Assembly (NCBI GenBank): GCA_016933335.1
Contig: JAFGBD010000032.1
Span: 30,508-94,507 of the forward strand
Reading direction: 5' to 3'
DNA length: 64,000 bases
Source of the DNA: Bacteroidales bacterium
GTDB taxonomy: Bacteria; Bacteroidota; Bacteroidia; Bacteroidales; UBA10428
The notes beneath the pieces were generated by a model, which saw nothing but the letters and a program-made list of their open reading frames with translations, had not been told where the DNA came from and did not search any database. Within the stretch, counting starts at the first letter, position 1. Every line of letters starts with the position of its first letter. Both the position numbers and the translations under genes were made by a program. Below are positions 29,695-38,979 of this stretch, in pieces.

Positions 29695-29903
29695 TTTCTC
29701 TCTCCTGACTTTTATTATGGAAATATAATTAATTTCCAGAATCTTATAGCTGATTCATACGCAAATTTAAAGAAAAATGAATAATATAAAAAGTCAAAAT
29801 ATCTTCATATGGTCATAAATAAGCTTAAACCGGCTATGTTTATTACAGATCAGATGAATTCTTAAAAATAATTTTTAAAACGAGATATAAAACTTCTGAT
29901 TTT

Positions 29904-29935
29904 TTTGTAATAATCCGTAAAATTAATTACATTTA
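29904..29935 (+). promoter_or_regulatory. Bacteroidota promoter for a candidate small RNA
   Basis: TTTG at 29904-29907 and TACATTTA at 29928-29935 (TAnnTTT match, final G replaced by A), separated by 20 bp, which is the normal spacing. Confidence 0.55.
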
Positions 29936-29941
29936 CATCTC

Positions 29942-30003
29942 CTACCTTAATCTGTCACACGCGCTAACGGTCAAAGGCTCTGCAATCCATGCAGGGCTTT
30001 TTG
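29942..30003 (+). ncRNA. Candidate ~60-nt small RNA ending in a terminator
   Basis: The stretch lies between a promoter-like pair at 29904-29935 and a hairpin with a T run. The hairpin is GGCTCTGCA (29976-29984) with TGCAGGGCT (29990-29998), a 9-bp stem with two G-U pairs. No ORF fits between them. The exonuclease gene begins 180 bp downstream, so a leader/attenuator role is also possible. The remainder of 29695-30183 shows nothing else. Confidence 0.45.
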
Positions 30004-30183
30004 CTTGAGTGGCTCTCTGTTCAGTTTTTGTTTATTAATCATCCTGTAAAAAATACCATTATTATTATCAGCTACACCGATGATCCTGCCGGGAAATGAT
30101 GTTTAAGAACTTTCGGTTCCTGTTAATAACAAGAGCGCCTGCAACAGTTGTTTTAATCCTGTTAACATTAAATTTGCTTTGTG

Positions 30184-31554
30184 ATGTATGCGATTGTTGA
30201 TATTGAAACAACAGGAGGTAGTCCCGGTCATGAAAAAATAACCGAGATAGCGGTGATTATTCATGACGGCAGTAAAATAACTGAACAATTTAGCACCCTT
30301 TTGAATCCGGAAAAATATATTCCTCCTCACATAACTGCACTAACAGGTATCACCAATGAAATGGTGGCAGAAGCGCCAAAATTCTACGAGATCGCAGCCA
30401 GAATAATTGAGCTGACCGAGAACAAAACCTTTGTGGCTCACAATGCCGGCTTTGATTATGGTTTCATTAAAAACGAGTTTAAGAGCCTCGGATATCATTT
30501 TCAAAGAGACCGGCTCTGCACTGTCCGTTTGAGCCGTAAGCTGATTCCGGGACTGAATTCATACAGCCTGGGATATCTTTGTGATGAGCTTGGAATTGAT
30601 AATAAAGACAGGCACAGGGCCGCTGGTGATGCCATGGCAACTGCAAGGCTCATGGAAATACTGATGGATCTGAACAGTCATTCGGGCCTTGATCTTTTTG
30701 ACGATGTCAGTTTCAGGCTCAGGAGACTCAATCCGTTTCTCAATGCCGATAAAATCAGGAACCTGCCTGAAGAAGCCGGGGTATATTATTTTCTTGATGA
30801 CCGGAAAAATGTTATTTATATCGGTAAAAGCAAAAACATTAAATCAAGGGTTTTGAATCATCTTGGCAATCATTCCTCGAAAAGATTCATTGAGCTTGCT
30901 CAGAGAACTGCTGAAATCAATTTTGAGCTGACAGGCAGCGAATTGATTGCATTGCTAAAGGAATCAGCCGAGATCAAGCAATATAAGCCAATATATAACA
31001 GGGCACAGCGCAGAACTTTTTATCAATATGGCTTGTATTATTTTCATGATTATTCGGGATATCTCAATTTTTCCATAGACAAGAATAACCGGGAAACAAA
31101 GACACCTCTGTTATCATTCAGTTCGAAAAAAGAAGCATTGAATTACCTGAACAAACGGATTGAAGAATATGAGCTGTGTCAGAAACTTTGCGGATTATAT
31201 AAAAGCAAGGGTACATGTTTTCATTATGAATTAATGAGCTGCAGGGGTGCATGCGCAGGTCTTGAATCTCCTGAAAATTATAACCGGCGTGCTTGTCAGC
31301 TTCTTGAAAAACTCACTTTTAAAAACAACAACATGCTTATTATTGATTCAGGAAGAAGAGCAGATGAATTTGCAGTAGTAAAAATTGAGAATGGAAAATA
31401 CATGGGATTCGGATATGTGGATGCTTCGGAATCCATCACAGATCCCGAACAGGTAAATGATTATATCAATAGCTATCCTGATAATCATGATGTGCAATCA
31501 ATAATCCGGAGTTATCTCAGAAATAAGCATGTACATCAAATCATATATTTCTAG
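30184..31554 (+). CDS. DEDDh exonuclease fused to a UvrC-type GIY-YIG nuclease
   Basis: 457 residues. The N-terminal ~165 residues are a DnaQ-like 3'-5' exonuclease with ExoI VDIETTGG, ExoII FVAHNAGFDYGF and ExoIII HRAAGDAMATA (DEDDh). Then comes a GIY-YIG domain of UvrC type: EAGVYYFLDDRKNVIYIGKS, followed by SELIALLKESAEIKQYKPIYN. The layout matches a known fusion in Bacteroidota and other phyla, related to the Cho nuclease, and suggests DNA repair. I use the ATG at 30184 over the adjacent GTG. A terminator follows at 31560. Confidence 0.9.
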   Translation: MYAIVDIETTGGSPGHEKITEIAVIIHDGSKITEQFSTLLNPEKYIPPHITALTGITNEMVAEAPKFYEIAARIIELTENKTFVAHNAGFDYGFIKNEFKSLGYHFQRDRLCTVRLSRKLIPGLNSYSLGYLCDELGIDNKDRHRAAGDAMATARLMEILMDLNSHSGLDLFDDVSFRLRRLNPFLNADKIRNLPEEAGVYYFLDDRKNVIYIGKSKNIKSRVLNHLGNHSSKRFIELAQRTAEINFELTGSELIALLKESAEIKQYKPIYNRAQRRTFYQYGLYYFHDYSGYLNFSIDKNNRETKTPLLSFSSKKEALNYLNKRIEEYELCQKLCGLYKSKGTCFHYELMSCRGACAGLESPENYNRRACQLLEKLTFKNNNMLIIDSGRRADEFAVVKIENGKYMGFGYVDASESITDPEQVNDYINSYPDNHDVQSIIRSYLRNKHVHQIIYF

Positions 31555-31559
31555 TTTTG

Positions 31560-31592
31560 ATCCGGTTAAATATATTCACCGGATTCTTTATA
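31560..31592 (+). terminator. Terminator after the exonuclease fusion gene
   Basis: ATCCGGT (31560-31566) pairs with ACCGGAT (31578-31584), followed by a T-rich stretch. Confidence 0.6.
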
Positions 31593-31611
31593 ACATTTTA
31601 TAATCCACGCA

Positions 31612-32871
31612 ATGAAAGCAGAAATAATCACCATTGGTGACGAGATCCTGATAGGCCAGGTGATTGATACAAATTCGGCCTTTATATGCAGTGAGTTAAA
31701 TCAAACCGGCATTAAGGTTAACAGAATCCTGTCCGTACCTGATAACAAAGATGAAATCATTGATGCCATCAATACATCGGGAAAAGATGTTAAAATAGTG
31801 CTGACGACCGGCGGTCTGGGACCTACAAGTGATGATGTTACCAAACATGCACTGGCTGAATATTTTAATCAGAACCTGGTTCTTAATAATGAAGTCCTTG
31901 AACACATCAGAAGATTTCTTCATACCAGGAGGTTAAAACTGAATGAGCGTAACAGGGCTCAGGCACTGCTGCCTGAGCGATGCAGACTGTTGCCAAATGA
32001 ATTCGGAACAGCCATGGGAATGTGGTTTGAAAAAGAGAACAGGCATTATTTTGCATTACCCGGTGTACCCCATGAAATGAAGGCCATGATGACCGGTCAT
32101 GTTATCCCTGCGTTGATAAAACAGTTTGAGTTACCTGCAATTGTTCACTGTACAATACATACTGCAGGTATTGCCGAATCGGTAATGGCTGACAAAATAT
32201 CGGGATGGGAATCGGATCTGCCCCAAAACATAAAACTGGCATACCTTCCTTCCCCTGGAATCCTGAGGTTAAGGCTGACAGCATCAGGCACTGATAAAAG
32301 AACACTTGAAGGGCAGGTTTCTTATCAGGCAGAGAAACTAAAGAAAATAATCGGAACCGGTATTTTTGGCATCGGTCATACAACTATTGAAGCAGAAACA
32401 GGATCGTTATTAAGGCAATCACGCAGTACGGTTGCTGTTGCTGAAAGCTGCACCGGCGGAAATATCAGCCGGATGATCACTTCTGTTCCGGGTTCATCTG
32501 ATTATTTCAGGGGAGGTATCATAGCCTATGATAATGATGTAAAAATTAAAATGCTTGGTGTTGATAAAAGAAAAATTGAAAGATACGGGGCTGTCAGTAA
32601 ACATGTAGTGATTCAGATGGCTGAAGGTGTCAGAAAAAAGCTGAAAACCGCTTATGCCATTGCCACTTCCGGCATTGCCGGGCCCGCCGGAGGTACGGCA
32701 GAAAAACCTATAGGTACTGTCTGGATTGCCGTTTCCTGCGATGAAAAAACCTTTGCAATGGTATTCTCTTTTGGTAATCTTCGGGAAACCAATATCATGA
32801 GGGCATCTGTTGCGGCTCTCAATATGCTGCGCCTGATTATCATCCGCAGTAAAAACCGGAATTCGGGATAA
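31612..32871 (+). CDS. cinA: CinA-family nicotinamide-nucleotide amidase
   Basis: 419 residues with both CinA domains. The N-terminal MoCF-like domain has ITIGDEILIGQVIDTNS and LTTGGLGPTSDDVTKHAL. The C-terminal amidase domain has VAVAESCTGGNISRMIT and ATSGIAGPAGGTAEKPIGTV. The amidase converts NMN to NaMN in the pyridine nucleotide salvage cycle; the N-terminal domain may act as an ADP-ribose pyrophosphatase. The neighbours are housekeeping genes. The start ATG is the first in frame. Confidence 0.95.
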   Translation: MKAEIITIGDEILIGQVIDTNSAFICSELNQTGIKVNRILSVPDNKDEIIDAINTSGKDVKIVLTTGGLGPTSDDVTKHALAEYFNQNLVLNNEVLEHIRRFLHTRRLKLNERNRAQALLPERCRLLPNEFGTAMGMWFEKENRHYFALPGVPHEMKAMMTGHVIPALIKQFELPAIVHCTIHTAGIAESVMADKISGWESDLPQNIKLAYLPSPGILRLRLTASGTDKRTLEGQVSYQAEKLKKIIGTGIFGIGHTTIEAETGSLLRQSRSTVAVAESCTGGNISRMITSVPGSSDYFRGGIIAYDNDVKIKMLGVDKRKIERYGAVSKHVVIQMAEGVRKKLKTAYAIATSGIAGPAGGTAEKPIGTVWIAVSCDEKTFAMVFSFGNLRETNIMRASVAALNMLRLIIIRSKNRNSG

Positions 32872-33126
32872 GCTCCGGAATAATCTCAGTTTGTTTCCTG
32901 TTTCATCAACATGTTTCTTAGCCACCTTATGCGAAATTGTGTCATCTTTCGTTCCGGACAAAAAGTATGATCAAAGGAAAACCGGTATGATTGATGAATT
33001 TCATCATCTTTAAAGCTGGTTTGATTCAGGAATACAACGAATATACACTTCCTGGAAGTTTTCTTTCACACAGCGTAAACATGAATAAAGCATATTACAT
33101 TAAATTGTCAAAATTCTTTTTATAAA

Positions 33127-33158
33127 TTTGATAAATTCAATAAAATATACGTACTTTG
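33127..33158 (+). promoter_or_regulatory. Probable promoter of the rpmB-rpmG operon
   Basis: TTTG at 33127-33130 and TACTTTG at 33152-33158, 21 bp apart, 38 bp before the rpmB start. Upstream, 32872-33126 shows no gene. Confidence 0.5.
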
Positions 33159-33195
33159 CGAACTGTTTTTTTGAAACGATATAAATCTTTTGCAA

Positions 33196-33438
33196 ATGTC
33201 CAGAATTTGTCAGATAACGGGAAAGAAAATGATTGTCGGTAACAATGTTTCACATTCTAAAAGAAGAACAAAAAGAACATTCAAACCCAATTTGTTTGAC
33301 AAGAAGTTTTATCTGCCGGAAGAAAATCGCTGGGTAAAGTTGAAAGTATCTGCAAAAGGGATCAGGATTATCAATAAAGTCGGGCTGAAGAAAGCCCTTG
33401 CTGATGCCCGTGAAAAAGGATTTGTTAAAAATGTCTAA
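33196..33438 (+). CDS. rpmB: 50S ribosomal protein L28
   Basis: 80 residues from the ATG at 33196 ([20 protein letters not shown]). The basic stretch [18 protein letters not shown] and the C-terminal [14 protein letters not shown] are typical of Bacteroidota L28. A TTG two codons upstream is in frame but is not needed. It is followed by rpmG and a DUF4295 gene, an operon order that is standard in this phylum. Confidence 0.96.
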   Translation: MSRICQITGKKMIVGNNVSHSKRRTKRTFKPNLFDKKFYLPEENRWVKLKVSAKGIRIINKVGLKKALADAREKGFVKNV

Positions 33439-33456
33439 TAAAAACTCAAACGGATT

Positions 33457-33639
33457 ATGGCTAAGAAAGGTAACAGGGTACAGGTGATACTGGAATGCAC
33501 GGAACATAAAGACAGCGGGATGCCCGGTACTTCGAGGTATATTACAACCAAGAACAGGAAAAACAGACCTGAACGCCTTAAATTTAAAAAATACAATCCC
33601 ATTCTTAAAAAGGTCACATTGCATCAGGAGATTAAATAG
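33457..33639 (+). CDS. rpmG: 50S ribosomal protein L33
   Basis: 60 residues ([20 protein letters not shown]). The family's zinc Cys pairs are not present, since only one Cys is seen; this is the Cys-poor L33 form. It lies 18 bp after rpmB. Confidence 0.96.
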   Translation: MAKKGNRVQVILECTEHKDSGMPGTSRYITTKNRKNRPERLKFKKYNPILKKVTLHQEIK

Positions 33640-33647
33640 TTATTCAC

Positions 33648-33800
33648 ATGGCAAAGAAAGTAGTAGCAACATTACAAACAGGTGTCGGAAAGAACTTTAC
33701 CAAATGCATCAAAATGGTAAAGTCAGAGAAAACAGGTGCCTATGTTTTTAAGGAAGAAGTTGTACATAACGATCATATCAAGGATTTCTTCGCTCAGTAA
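33648..33800 (+). CDS. DUF4295 small basic protein
   Basis: A 50-residue protein (MAKKVVATLQTGVGKNFTKC ... IKDFFAQ) that is short enough to be missed. It matches the DUF4295 family, which in Bacteroidota sits directly after rpmB and rpmG and is thought to be ribosome-related. It starts 8 bp after rpmG and ends just before a terminator, so it closes the operon. Confidence 0.88.
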   Translation: MAKKVVATLQTGVGKNFTKCIKMVKSEKTGAYVFKEEVVHNDHIKDFFAQ

Positions 33801-33822
33801 GAGATACTATTAAAAAAAGACA

Positions 33823-33856
33823 AAAAGCTTTCTTTGCATTAAAGAAGGCTTTTTCT
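33823..33856 (+). terminator. Terminator of the rpmB-rpmG-DUF4295 operon
   Basis: AAAAGCTTTCTTT pairs with AAAGAAGGCTTTT across a 5-base loop, then a T-rich run. Confidence 0.8.
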
Positions 33857-33882
33857 TTTTATAAAGATCAATACTTTATCAA

Positions 33883-34836
33883 ATGGCAGGATTTGGTTTT
33901 TTCAGCAAAACGAAAAAGGAGGACCTGAACAAAGGACTTGAAAAAACAAAGGATAGTGTTTTTAAGAAACTGTCCAGGGCTGTTGTTGGCAAATCGACAG
34001 TGGATGATGAAGTTCTTGACAACCTTGAAGAAGTTCTTGTTACATCGGATGTCGGGGTGGAGACAACACTGCGTATTATTGAGAGGATAGAAAACCGTGT
34101 TTTAAAAGATAAATACCTGAATATCAAAGAGTTAAATATAATACTAAAGGAGGAAATAGCATCACTGCTTGAGGAAAACCATTCAGGTCATTTTAATGAC
34201 TTTGAAGCACCTCTGGATCATAAACCATATGTGATAATGGTTGTAGGTGTAAACGGAGTCGGTAAAACCACCACCATAGGCAAACTTGCCTATCATTATA
34301 AAAAGGCAGGAAAAAAGGTGCTGATTGGCGCAGCAGACACTTTCAGGGCAGCAGCAATAGACCAGCTGACCATCTGGGCACAGAGAGTTGATGTACCCGT
34401 TGTGAAGCAGAATATGGGTTCTGATCCTGCATCTGTTGCATATGATACATTAAATTCAGCTATCGCCAGTGAATCAGATGTGGTAATTATCGATACGGCC
34501 GGCAGGTTGCATAACAAAATCAACCTGATGAATGAACTGGCAAAGATTAAAAAGGTCATGCAAAAGCTGGTACCGGAGGCTCCACATGAGATCCTGCTTA
34601 TTCTGGATGGTTCAACCGGCCAGAATGCCTTTGAACAGGCAAGGCAATTTACACTTTCAACACAAGTTAATGCACTGGCTGTTACAAAATTGGATGGCAC
34701 AGCAAAGGGTGGGGTAGTACTGGGTATTTCGGACCAGTTCAAGATTCCTGTTAAATACATTGGTATAGGTGAAAAACTGGAGGATCTGCAGATATTTAAT
34801 AAATCTGAATTTGTTGATTCTTTGTTTAACAGCTGA
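33883..34836 (+). CDS. ftsY: Signal recognition particle receptor FtsY
   Basis: 317 residues, the short Bacteroidota form without an acidic A domain. The N domain is followed by the G domain: GVNGVGKTTTIGKLA, DTFRAAAIDQL, DTAGRLHNKINLM, TKLDGTAKGGV and the C-terminal GIGEKLEDLQIFN. It is the membrane receptor GTPase for SRP-ribosome complexes in co-translational insertion. rimO follows after 23 bp. Confidence 0.97.
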   Translation: MAGFGFFSKTKKEDLNKGLEKTKDSVFKKLSRAVVGKSTVDDEVLDNLEEVLVTSDVGVETTLRIIERIENRVLKDKYLNIKELNIILKEEIASLLEENHSGHFNDFEAPLDHKPYVIMVVGVNGVGKTTTIGKLAYHYKKAGKKVLIGAADTFRAAAIDQLTIWAQRVDVPVVKQNMGSDPASVAYDTLNSAIASESDVVIIDTAGRLHNKINLMNELAKIKKVMQKLVPEAPHEILLILDGSTGQNAFEQARQFTLSTQVNALAVTKLDGTAKGGVVLGISDQFKIPVKYIGIGEKLEDLQIFNKSEFVDSLFNS

Positions 34837-34859
34837 GTTCCCTGCATCATATCCTGAAA

Positions 34860-36200
34860 ATGGCTTCCGGGATTGATCCTGCTATGAAAATGAAATCCTT
34901 ACAAAACAATACGGTTCATGTCATTTCCCTGGGATGTTCAAAAAACATTGTTGATTCAGAGTTTTTGTTACGCCAGATTCAGGCAGGAAATCTGCGTTTC
35001 ATCCATAACGCAGAAATTATTGAAGCCGGTACTGTAATCATTAACACATGTGGTTTTATCAAAGATGCAAAGCAGGAATCGATTGATACCATTCTTCATT
35101 ATGTTCAGGCCAAAAAAGAGGGATTAATCGACAGGCTTTTCGTAACCGGATGTTTATCTGAGAGATACAAAAAAGAACTGGAATCAGAAATTCCTGAGGT
35201 TGACAGATATTTCGGGGTTAACGATTTGGAGCATGTTGTCAGGCACCTGGGGATTGACTACAGGAAAGAACTTAAGGGTGAAAGGGTACTGACCACGCCG
35301 GGTCATTATGCATATCTGAAAATATCCGAAGGTTGTGATCGCACCTGTTCATTCTGTGCCATACCGATGATTCGTGGCAGGCATATTTCAAAACCGATCG
35401 AAAGTATCATCGATGAAGCCCGGCATCTTGCCGGGAAGGGTGTTAAAGAGTTGATATTGATTGCACAGGATCTGACCTGGTATGGAACAGACCTTTACAG
35501 AAAACAGATGCTGCCTGAACTTTTAAACAGGTTATCGGATATGGGGCAATTTAAATGGATCAGGATGCATTATGCTTATCCCGCCGGTTTTCCGAAAGAG
35601 ATTATCCGGATCATGAAGGAAAGGAATGATATCTGCAGGTATCTTGATATTCCTTTCCAGCATATCAGCAATAAAGTATTAAGCAATATGCACCGGAATC
35701 ACAGCAAAGATCAAATACTGGAACTTATTGATTTTTTCAGGAATGAAATACCGGGGATAGGGTTAAGGACAACTGTTCTGGTTGGTCATCCTGGTGAAGG
35801 AGAGAAAGAATTCAGAGAATTGCTGGGATTTATTCAGGATGCAAAATTCGAGCGGCTGGGTGCTTTTACATATTCTGAAGAAGAAAACACTTTTGCAGCA
35901 AAAAAATTCAGAGATGTGTTGTCCGAAAAGACCAAGCAAATTCGTTTTGGAGAGGTCATGAAACTTCAGCGTTCAATTTCCCGCGGGATCAATAGTAAAA
36001 AGATGGGTAACATATTAAATGTTATAATAGACGGGAAAGAGGGGGACTATTACATCGGCCGGACCGAAGCTGATTCTCCCGAAGTGGATAATGAGGTGCT
36101 TATTAAAAAATCTGACGGCAAACTGATTCCGGGTAATTTTTACAATGTTAAAATAACCGCCTGTGAAGATTATGATCTATATGGAGAGGTTGTCACCTGA
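34860..36200 (+). CDS. rimO: Ribosomal protein S12 methylthiotransferase RimO
   Basis: 446 residues. The N-terminal UPF0004 domain has ISLGCSKNIVDSE, INTCGFIKDAKQESID and VTGCLSERY, supplying the second cluster's Cys. The radical SAM motif is CDRTCSFCAIP, and a TRAM domain ends the protein. The enzyme methylthiolates S12 at the conserved Asp. ATGs at 34884 and 34890 are as good as that at 34860, since family members usually begin close to the SLGCSKN motif. Confidence 0.95.
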   Translation: MASGIDPAMKMKSLQNNTVHVISLGCSKNIVDSEFLLRQIQAGNLRFIHNAEIIEAGTVIINTCGFIKDAKQESIDTILHYVQAKKEGLIDRLFVTGCLSERYKKELESEIPEVDRYFGVNDLEHVVRHLGIDYRKELKGERVLTTPGHYAYLKISEGCDRTCSFCAIPMIRGRHISKPIESIIDEARHLAGKGVKELILIAQDLTWYGTDLYRKQMLPELLNRLSDMGQFKWIRMHYAYPAGFPKEIIRIMKERNDICRYLDIPFQHISNKVLSNMHRNHSKDQILELIDFFRNEIPGIGLRTTVLVGHPGEGEKEFRELLGFIQDAKFERLGAFTYSEEENTFAAKKFRDVLSEKTKQIRFGEVMKLQRSISRGINSKKMGNILNVIIDGKEGDYYIGRTEADSPEVDNEVLIKKSDGKLIPGNFYNVKITACEDYDLYGEVVT

Positions 36201-36218
36201 TATCCGGCAGGTATGATT

Positions 36219-38771
36219 CTAATTTAGTTTTTCCATTGCAGAGTGTTCCTGTATTTTGGGAACAATACGAATGGTTATTTCTTCTTTTTTCTTACTGTAT
36301 CCAACGGAAATAACATCCCCTTCTTTAATGTCGGCTTTTATAATCACCTCAGCCATAGGATCTTCAAGGTATTTTTGAATGGCCCGTTTTAAAGGACGTG
36401 CACCGAACTGAATATCATATCCTTTTTCAGCAATGAATTCTTTGGCCGGATTTGTAAGTTTGATCTGGTAACCCAGTCCGTTGATTCTTTCAAAGAGACC
36501 TGACAGTTCAAGATCAATGATTTTAAAGATATCATCTTTAGACAGTGCATTGAACATGACGACGTCATCAATCCGGTTGAGAAATTCAGGAGCGAAAGTC
36601 TTTCGCAAAGCACTCTGAATGACACTTTTTGCATATTCGTTACTCGATGTTTGTTTGGCAGATGTTGAAAATCCGACTCCCTGACCAAAATCTTTGAGCT
36701 GCCTGGTCCCTATATTGGATGTCATAATTACAATGGTATTCCTGAAATCCACTCTCCGGCCAAGGCTGTCAGTGAGCTGACCTTCATCGAGCACCTGCAG
36801 CAAAATATGGTATACATCGGGATGAGCCTTTTCAATTTCGTCCAGTAAAACAACAGAATAAGGTCTTCTTCTTACTTTTTCGGTAAGCTGACCTCCTTCC
36901 TCATAGCCAATATAGCCCGGAGGTGCTCCGACGAGCCTTGACACGGAAAATTTTTCCATGTATTCGCTCATGTCAACCCTGATAAGATTTTCATAAGATT
37001 CAAATAAGTAATTGGCCAGCACTTTGGCCAGCTGTGTTTTACCCACTCCTGTTGGTCCGAGAAAAATAAATGTTCCTATGGGTTTGTTCGGATCTTTTAA
37101 TCCTGCCCTGTTGCGTTGAATAGCTCTTACAACTTTCTGAATGGCTTCTTCCTGACCTATTACCTTTCCTTCAAGTTCCACCTGCATTTTAAGAAGTCTC
37201 ATTCCTTCAGCCTGTGCAATTCGTTGTACAGGAACCCCGGTCATCATGGCAACTACCTCGGCAACCTTATGTTCATCGACAATTTCCCTGTTTCTGGCAA
37301 GCTCCTTTTCCCATTTTGTTTTTTCATCTTCCAGGTCCTCAAGAAACTCTTTTTCTTTATCTCTGAAGCTGGCGGCTTTTTCAAAGTTCTGGTTTTTAAC
37401 TGCTTTTATTTTTTCAAGTTTTGTTTCCTCAACCCTTTTTTCGAGCTCCAGGATCTTTTCAGGCACGACTATATTTGAAATATGAACCCTTGATCCTGAT
37501 TCATCCAGCGCATCAATAGCCTTGTCCGGTAAAAGTCTGTCGGAGATGTAACGGTTTGTAAGGTGTACACATGCGTTAATGGCTTCAGGTGTATAGATCA
37601 CATTATGGTGATCCTCATACCTTGGTTTAATATTATTCAGAATATCAATGGTTTCTTCAATTGAAGTAGGTTCAACCATTACTTTCTGAAACCTGCGTTC
37701 CAGTGCTCCGTCCTTTTCAATATGCTGTCTGTATTCATCAAGTGTTGTTGCCCCGATACACTGGATCTCTCCTCTTGCAAGGGCTGGTTTCAGCATATTG
37801 GCGGCATCGAGAGAACCGGTTGCACCACCGGCACCGACAATGGTATGGATCTCATCGATGAACAGGATAATACTTGTTGTTTTTGACAACTCATTCAGGA
37901 TGGCTTTCATTCTTTCTTCGAATTGTCCCCGATATTTTGTGCCGGCCACAATGGCAGCAAGATCAAGTGTTAAAACCCGTTTTCCAAACAACACCCGTGA
38001 AACCTTCCTGTTAACGATTCTTAACGCAAGTCCTTCAACAATAGCTGATTTTCCGACACCGGGTTCTCCGATCAGGATTGGATTGTTTTTCTTTCTCCGG
38101 CTTAAAATCTGGGCCAGTCTTTCAATTTCTTTCTCTCTTCCAACGATGGGATCAAGCCTGTTTTCTTCTGCGGCCTTGGTCAAATCAACACCGAAGTTAT
38201 CCAGTACAGGTGTATCTGAAGAAGACTTGGAACCTGGCTCGGAACCACTTCCTTTTCCGGGTCCGAACGGGGTTCCCCCCTCATCCTCATCCTGGGGGAA
38301 CTCAGCCTGTGGCTCTGCTGTTTCATCGTTTTCATCCTTCTCTTTAAGCAATTGCAGTTTCACTTTGTCATAGCTAATATTATAATCATATAAAACATGA
38401 GCCACCCTGCTTGTGTCATCTTTCAGGATTGCCAGTAACAAATGCCCTGTATCAATGGTTGTTTTTTTCAAAGATTTGGCTTCAAGATACACAAGCTTCA
38501 ATATCCTTTCCGATGATTTAAGCAATGGAATGTTTTCTGTTGATGTTATTTTAACGGCTCCGGACGGACTGATTTCAGCCTCAATTTCTTTTCGCAGGTC
38601 ATAAAGATTTGCTCCAAGTGATATCAGCACGTCAATAGCTATGCCTTCACCCTCGCGCAAAATCCCCAGAAAAATATGCTCAGGAGCTATCTCCTTGTTA
38701 CCCAGCCTTATAGCTTCCTCTTTGCTGTAAGTGAGAACATCTTTAATCCGTTGTGAAAATTTTGAATCCAT
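36219..38771 (-). CDS. clpC: ATP-dependent Clp protease ATPase ClpC
   Basis: 850 residues: two Clp N repeats; AAA-1 with GEPGVGKSAIVEGLA; a middle domain with a UVR-like stretch (KIKAVKNQNFEKAASFRDKE); and AAA-2 with GPTGVGKTQLAK and VVLLDEIEKAHPDV. The GQGVGFS loop is the ClpP-docking tripeptide position, so it should work with ClpP and is not a ClpB-type disaggregase. An acidic Ser/Gly linker follows the N domain (about residues 150-180). The gene is convergent with rimO, 18 bp apart. Confidence 0.96.
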   Translation of the reverse strand: MDSKFSQRIKDVLTYSKEEAIRLGNKEIAPEHIFLGILREGEGIAIDVLISLGANLYDLRKEIEAEISPSGAVKITSTENIPLLKSSERILKLVYLEAKSLKKTTIDTGHLLLAILKDDTSRVAHVLYDYNISYDKVKLQLLKEKDENDETAEPQAEFPQDEDEGGTPFGPGKGSGSEPGSKSSSDTPVLDNFGVDLTKAAEENRLDPIVGREKEIERLAQILSRRKKNNPILIGEPGVGKSAIVEGLALRIVNRKVSRVLFGKRVLTLDLAAIVAGTKYRGQFEERMKAILNELSKTTSIILFIDEIHTIVGAGGATGSLDAANMLKPALARGEIQCIGATTLDEYRQHIEKDGALERRFQKVMVEPTSIEETIDILNNIKPRYEDHHNVIYTPEAINACVHLTNRYISDRLLPDKAIDALDESGSRVHISNIVVPEKILELEKRVEETKLEKIKAVKNQNFEKAASFRDKEKEFLEDLEDEKTKWEKELARNREIVDEHKVAEVVAMMTGVPVQRIAQAEGMRLLKMQVELEGKVIGQEEAIQKVVRAIQRNRAGLKDPNKPIGTFIFLGPTGVGKTQLAKVLANYLFESYENLIRVDMSEYMEKFSVSRLVGAPPGYIGYEEGGQLTEKVRRRPYSVVLLDEIEKAHPDVYHILLQVLDEGQLTDSLGRRVDFRNTIVIMTSNIGTRQLKDFGQGVGFSTSAKQTSSNEYAKSVIQSALRKTFAPEFLNRIDDVVMFNALSKDDIFKIIDLELSGLFERINGLGYQIKLTNPAKEFIAEKGYDIQFGARPLKRAIQKYLEDPMAEVIIKADIKEGDVISVGYSKKKEEITIRIVPKIQEHSAMEKLN

Positions 38772-38979
38772 AAATTCAGTCTTTTTTAGAAATGTATTCT
38801 AAATAACCATTTTCTAAGCAAATATACGAATAAATAAGCTACCTTTTTTAAACAGTTTTTGTTAATAATTATCGGACTGCCAAGCAGCAATAATAGACAA
38901 CAAATAACTACCTTAGTGGTTTATTTTTAATTAAATTTAACACTTTTTTTTCAGAACCTTAAATATTATTATTATCAAT

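Noticed and set aside
29941..30010. tRNA gene
   Set aside because: Only one hairpin with a T run is present; no acceptor stem, T-loop or anticodon arm can be drawn.
37798..38373. 191-codon plus-strand ORF
   Set aside because: Antisense to clpC; Ser/Pro-rich shadow peptide.
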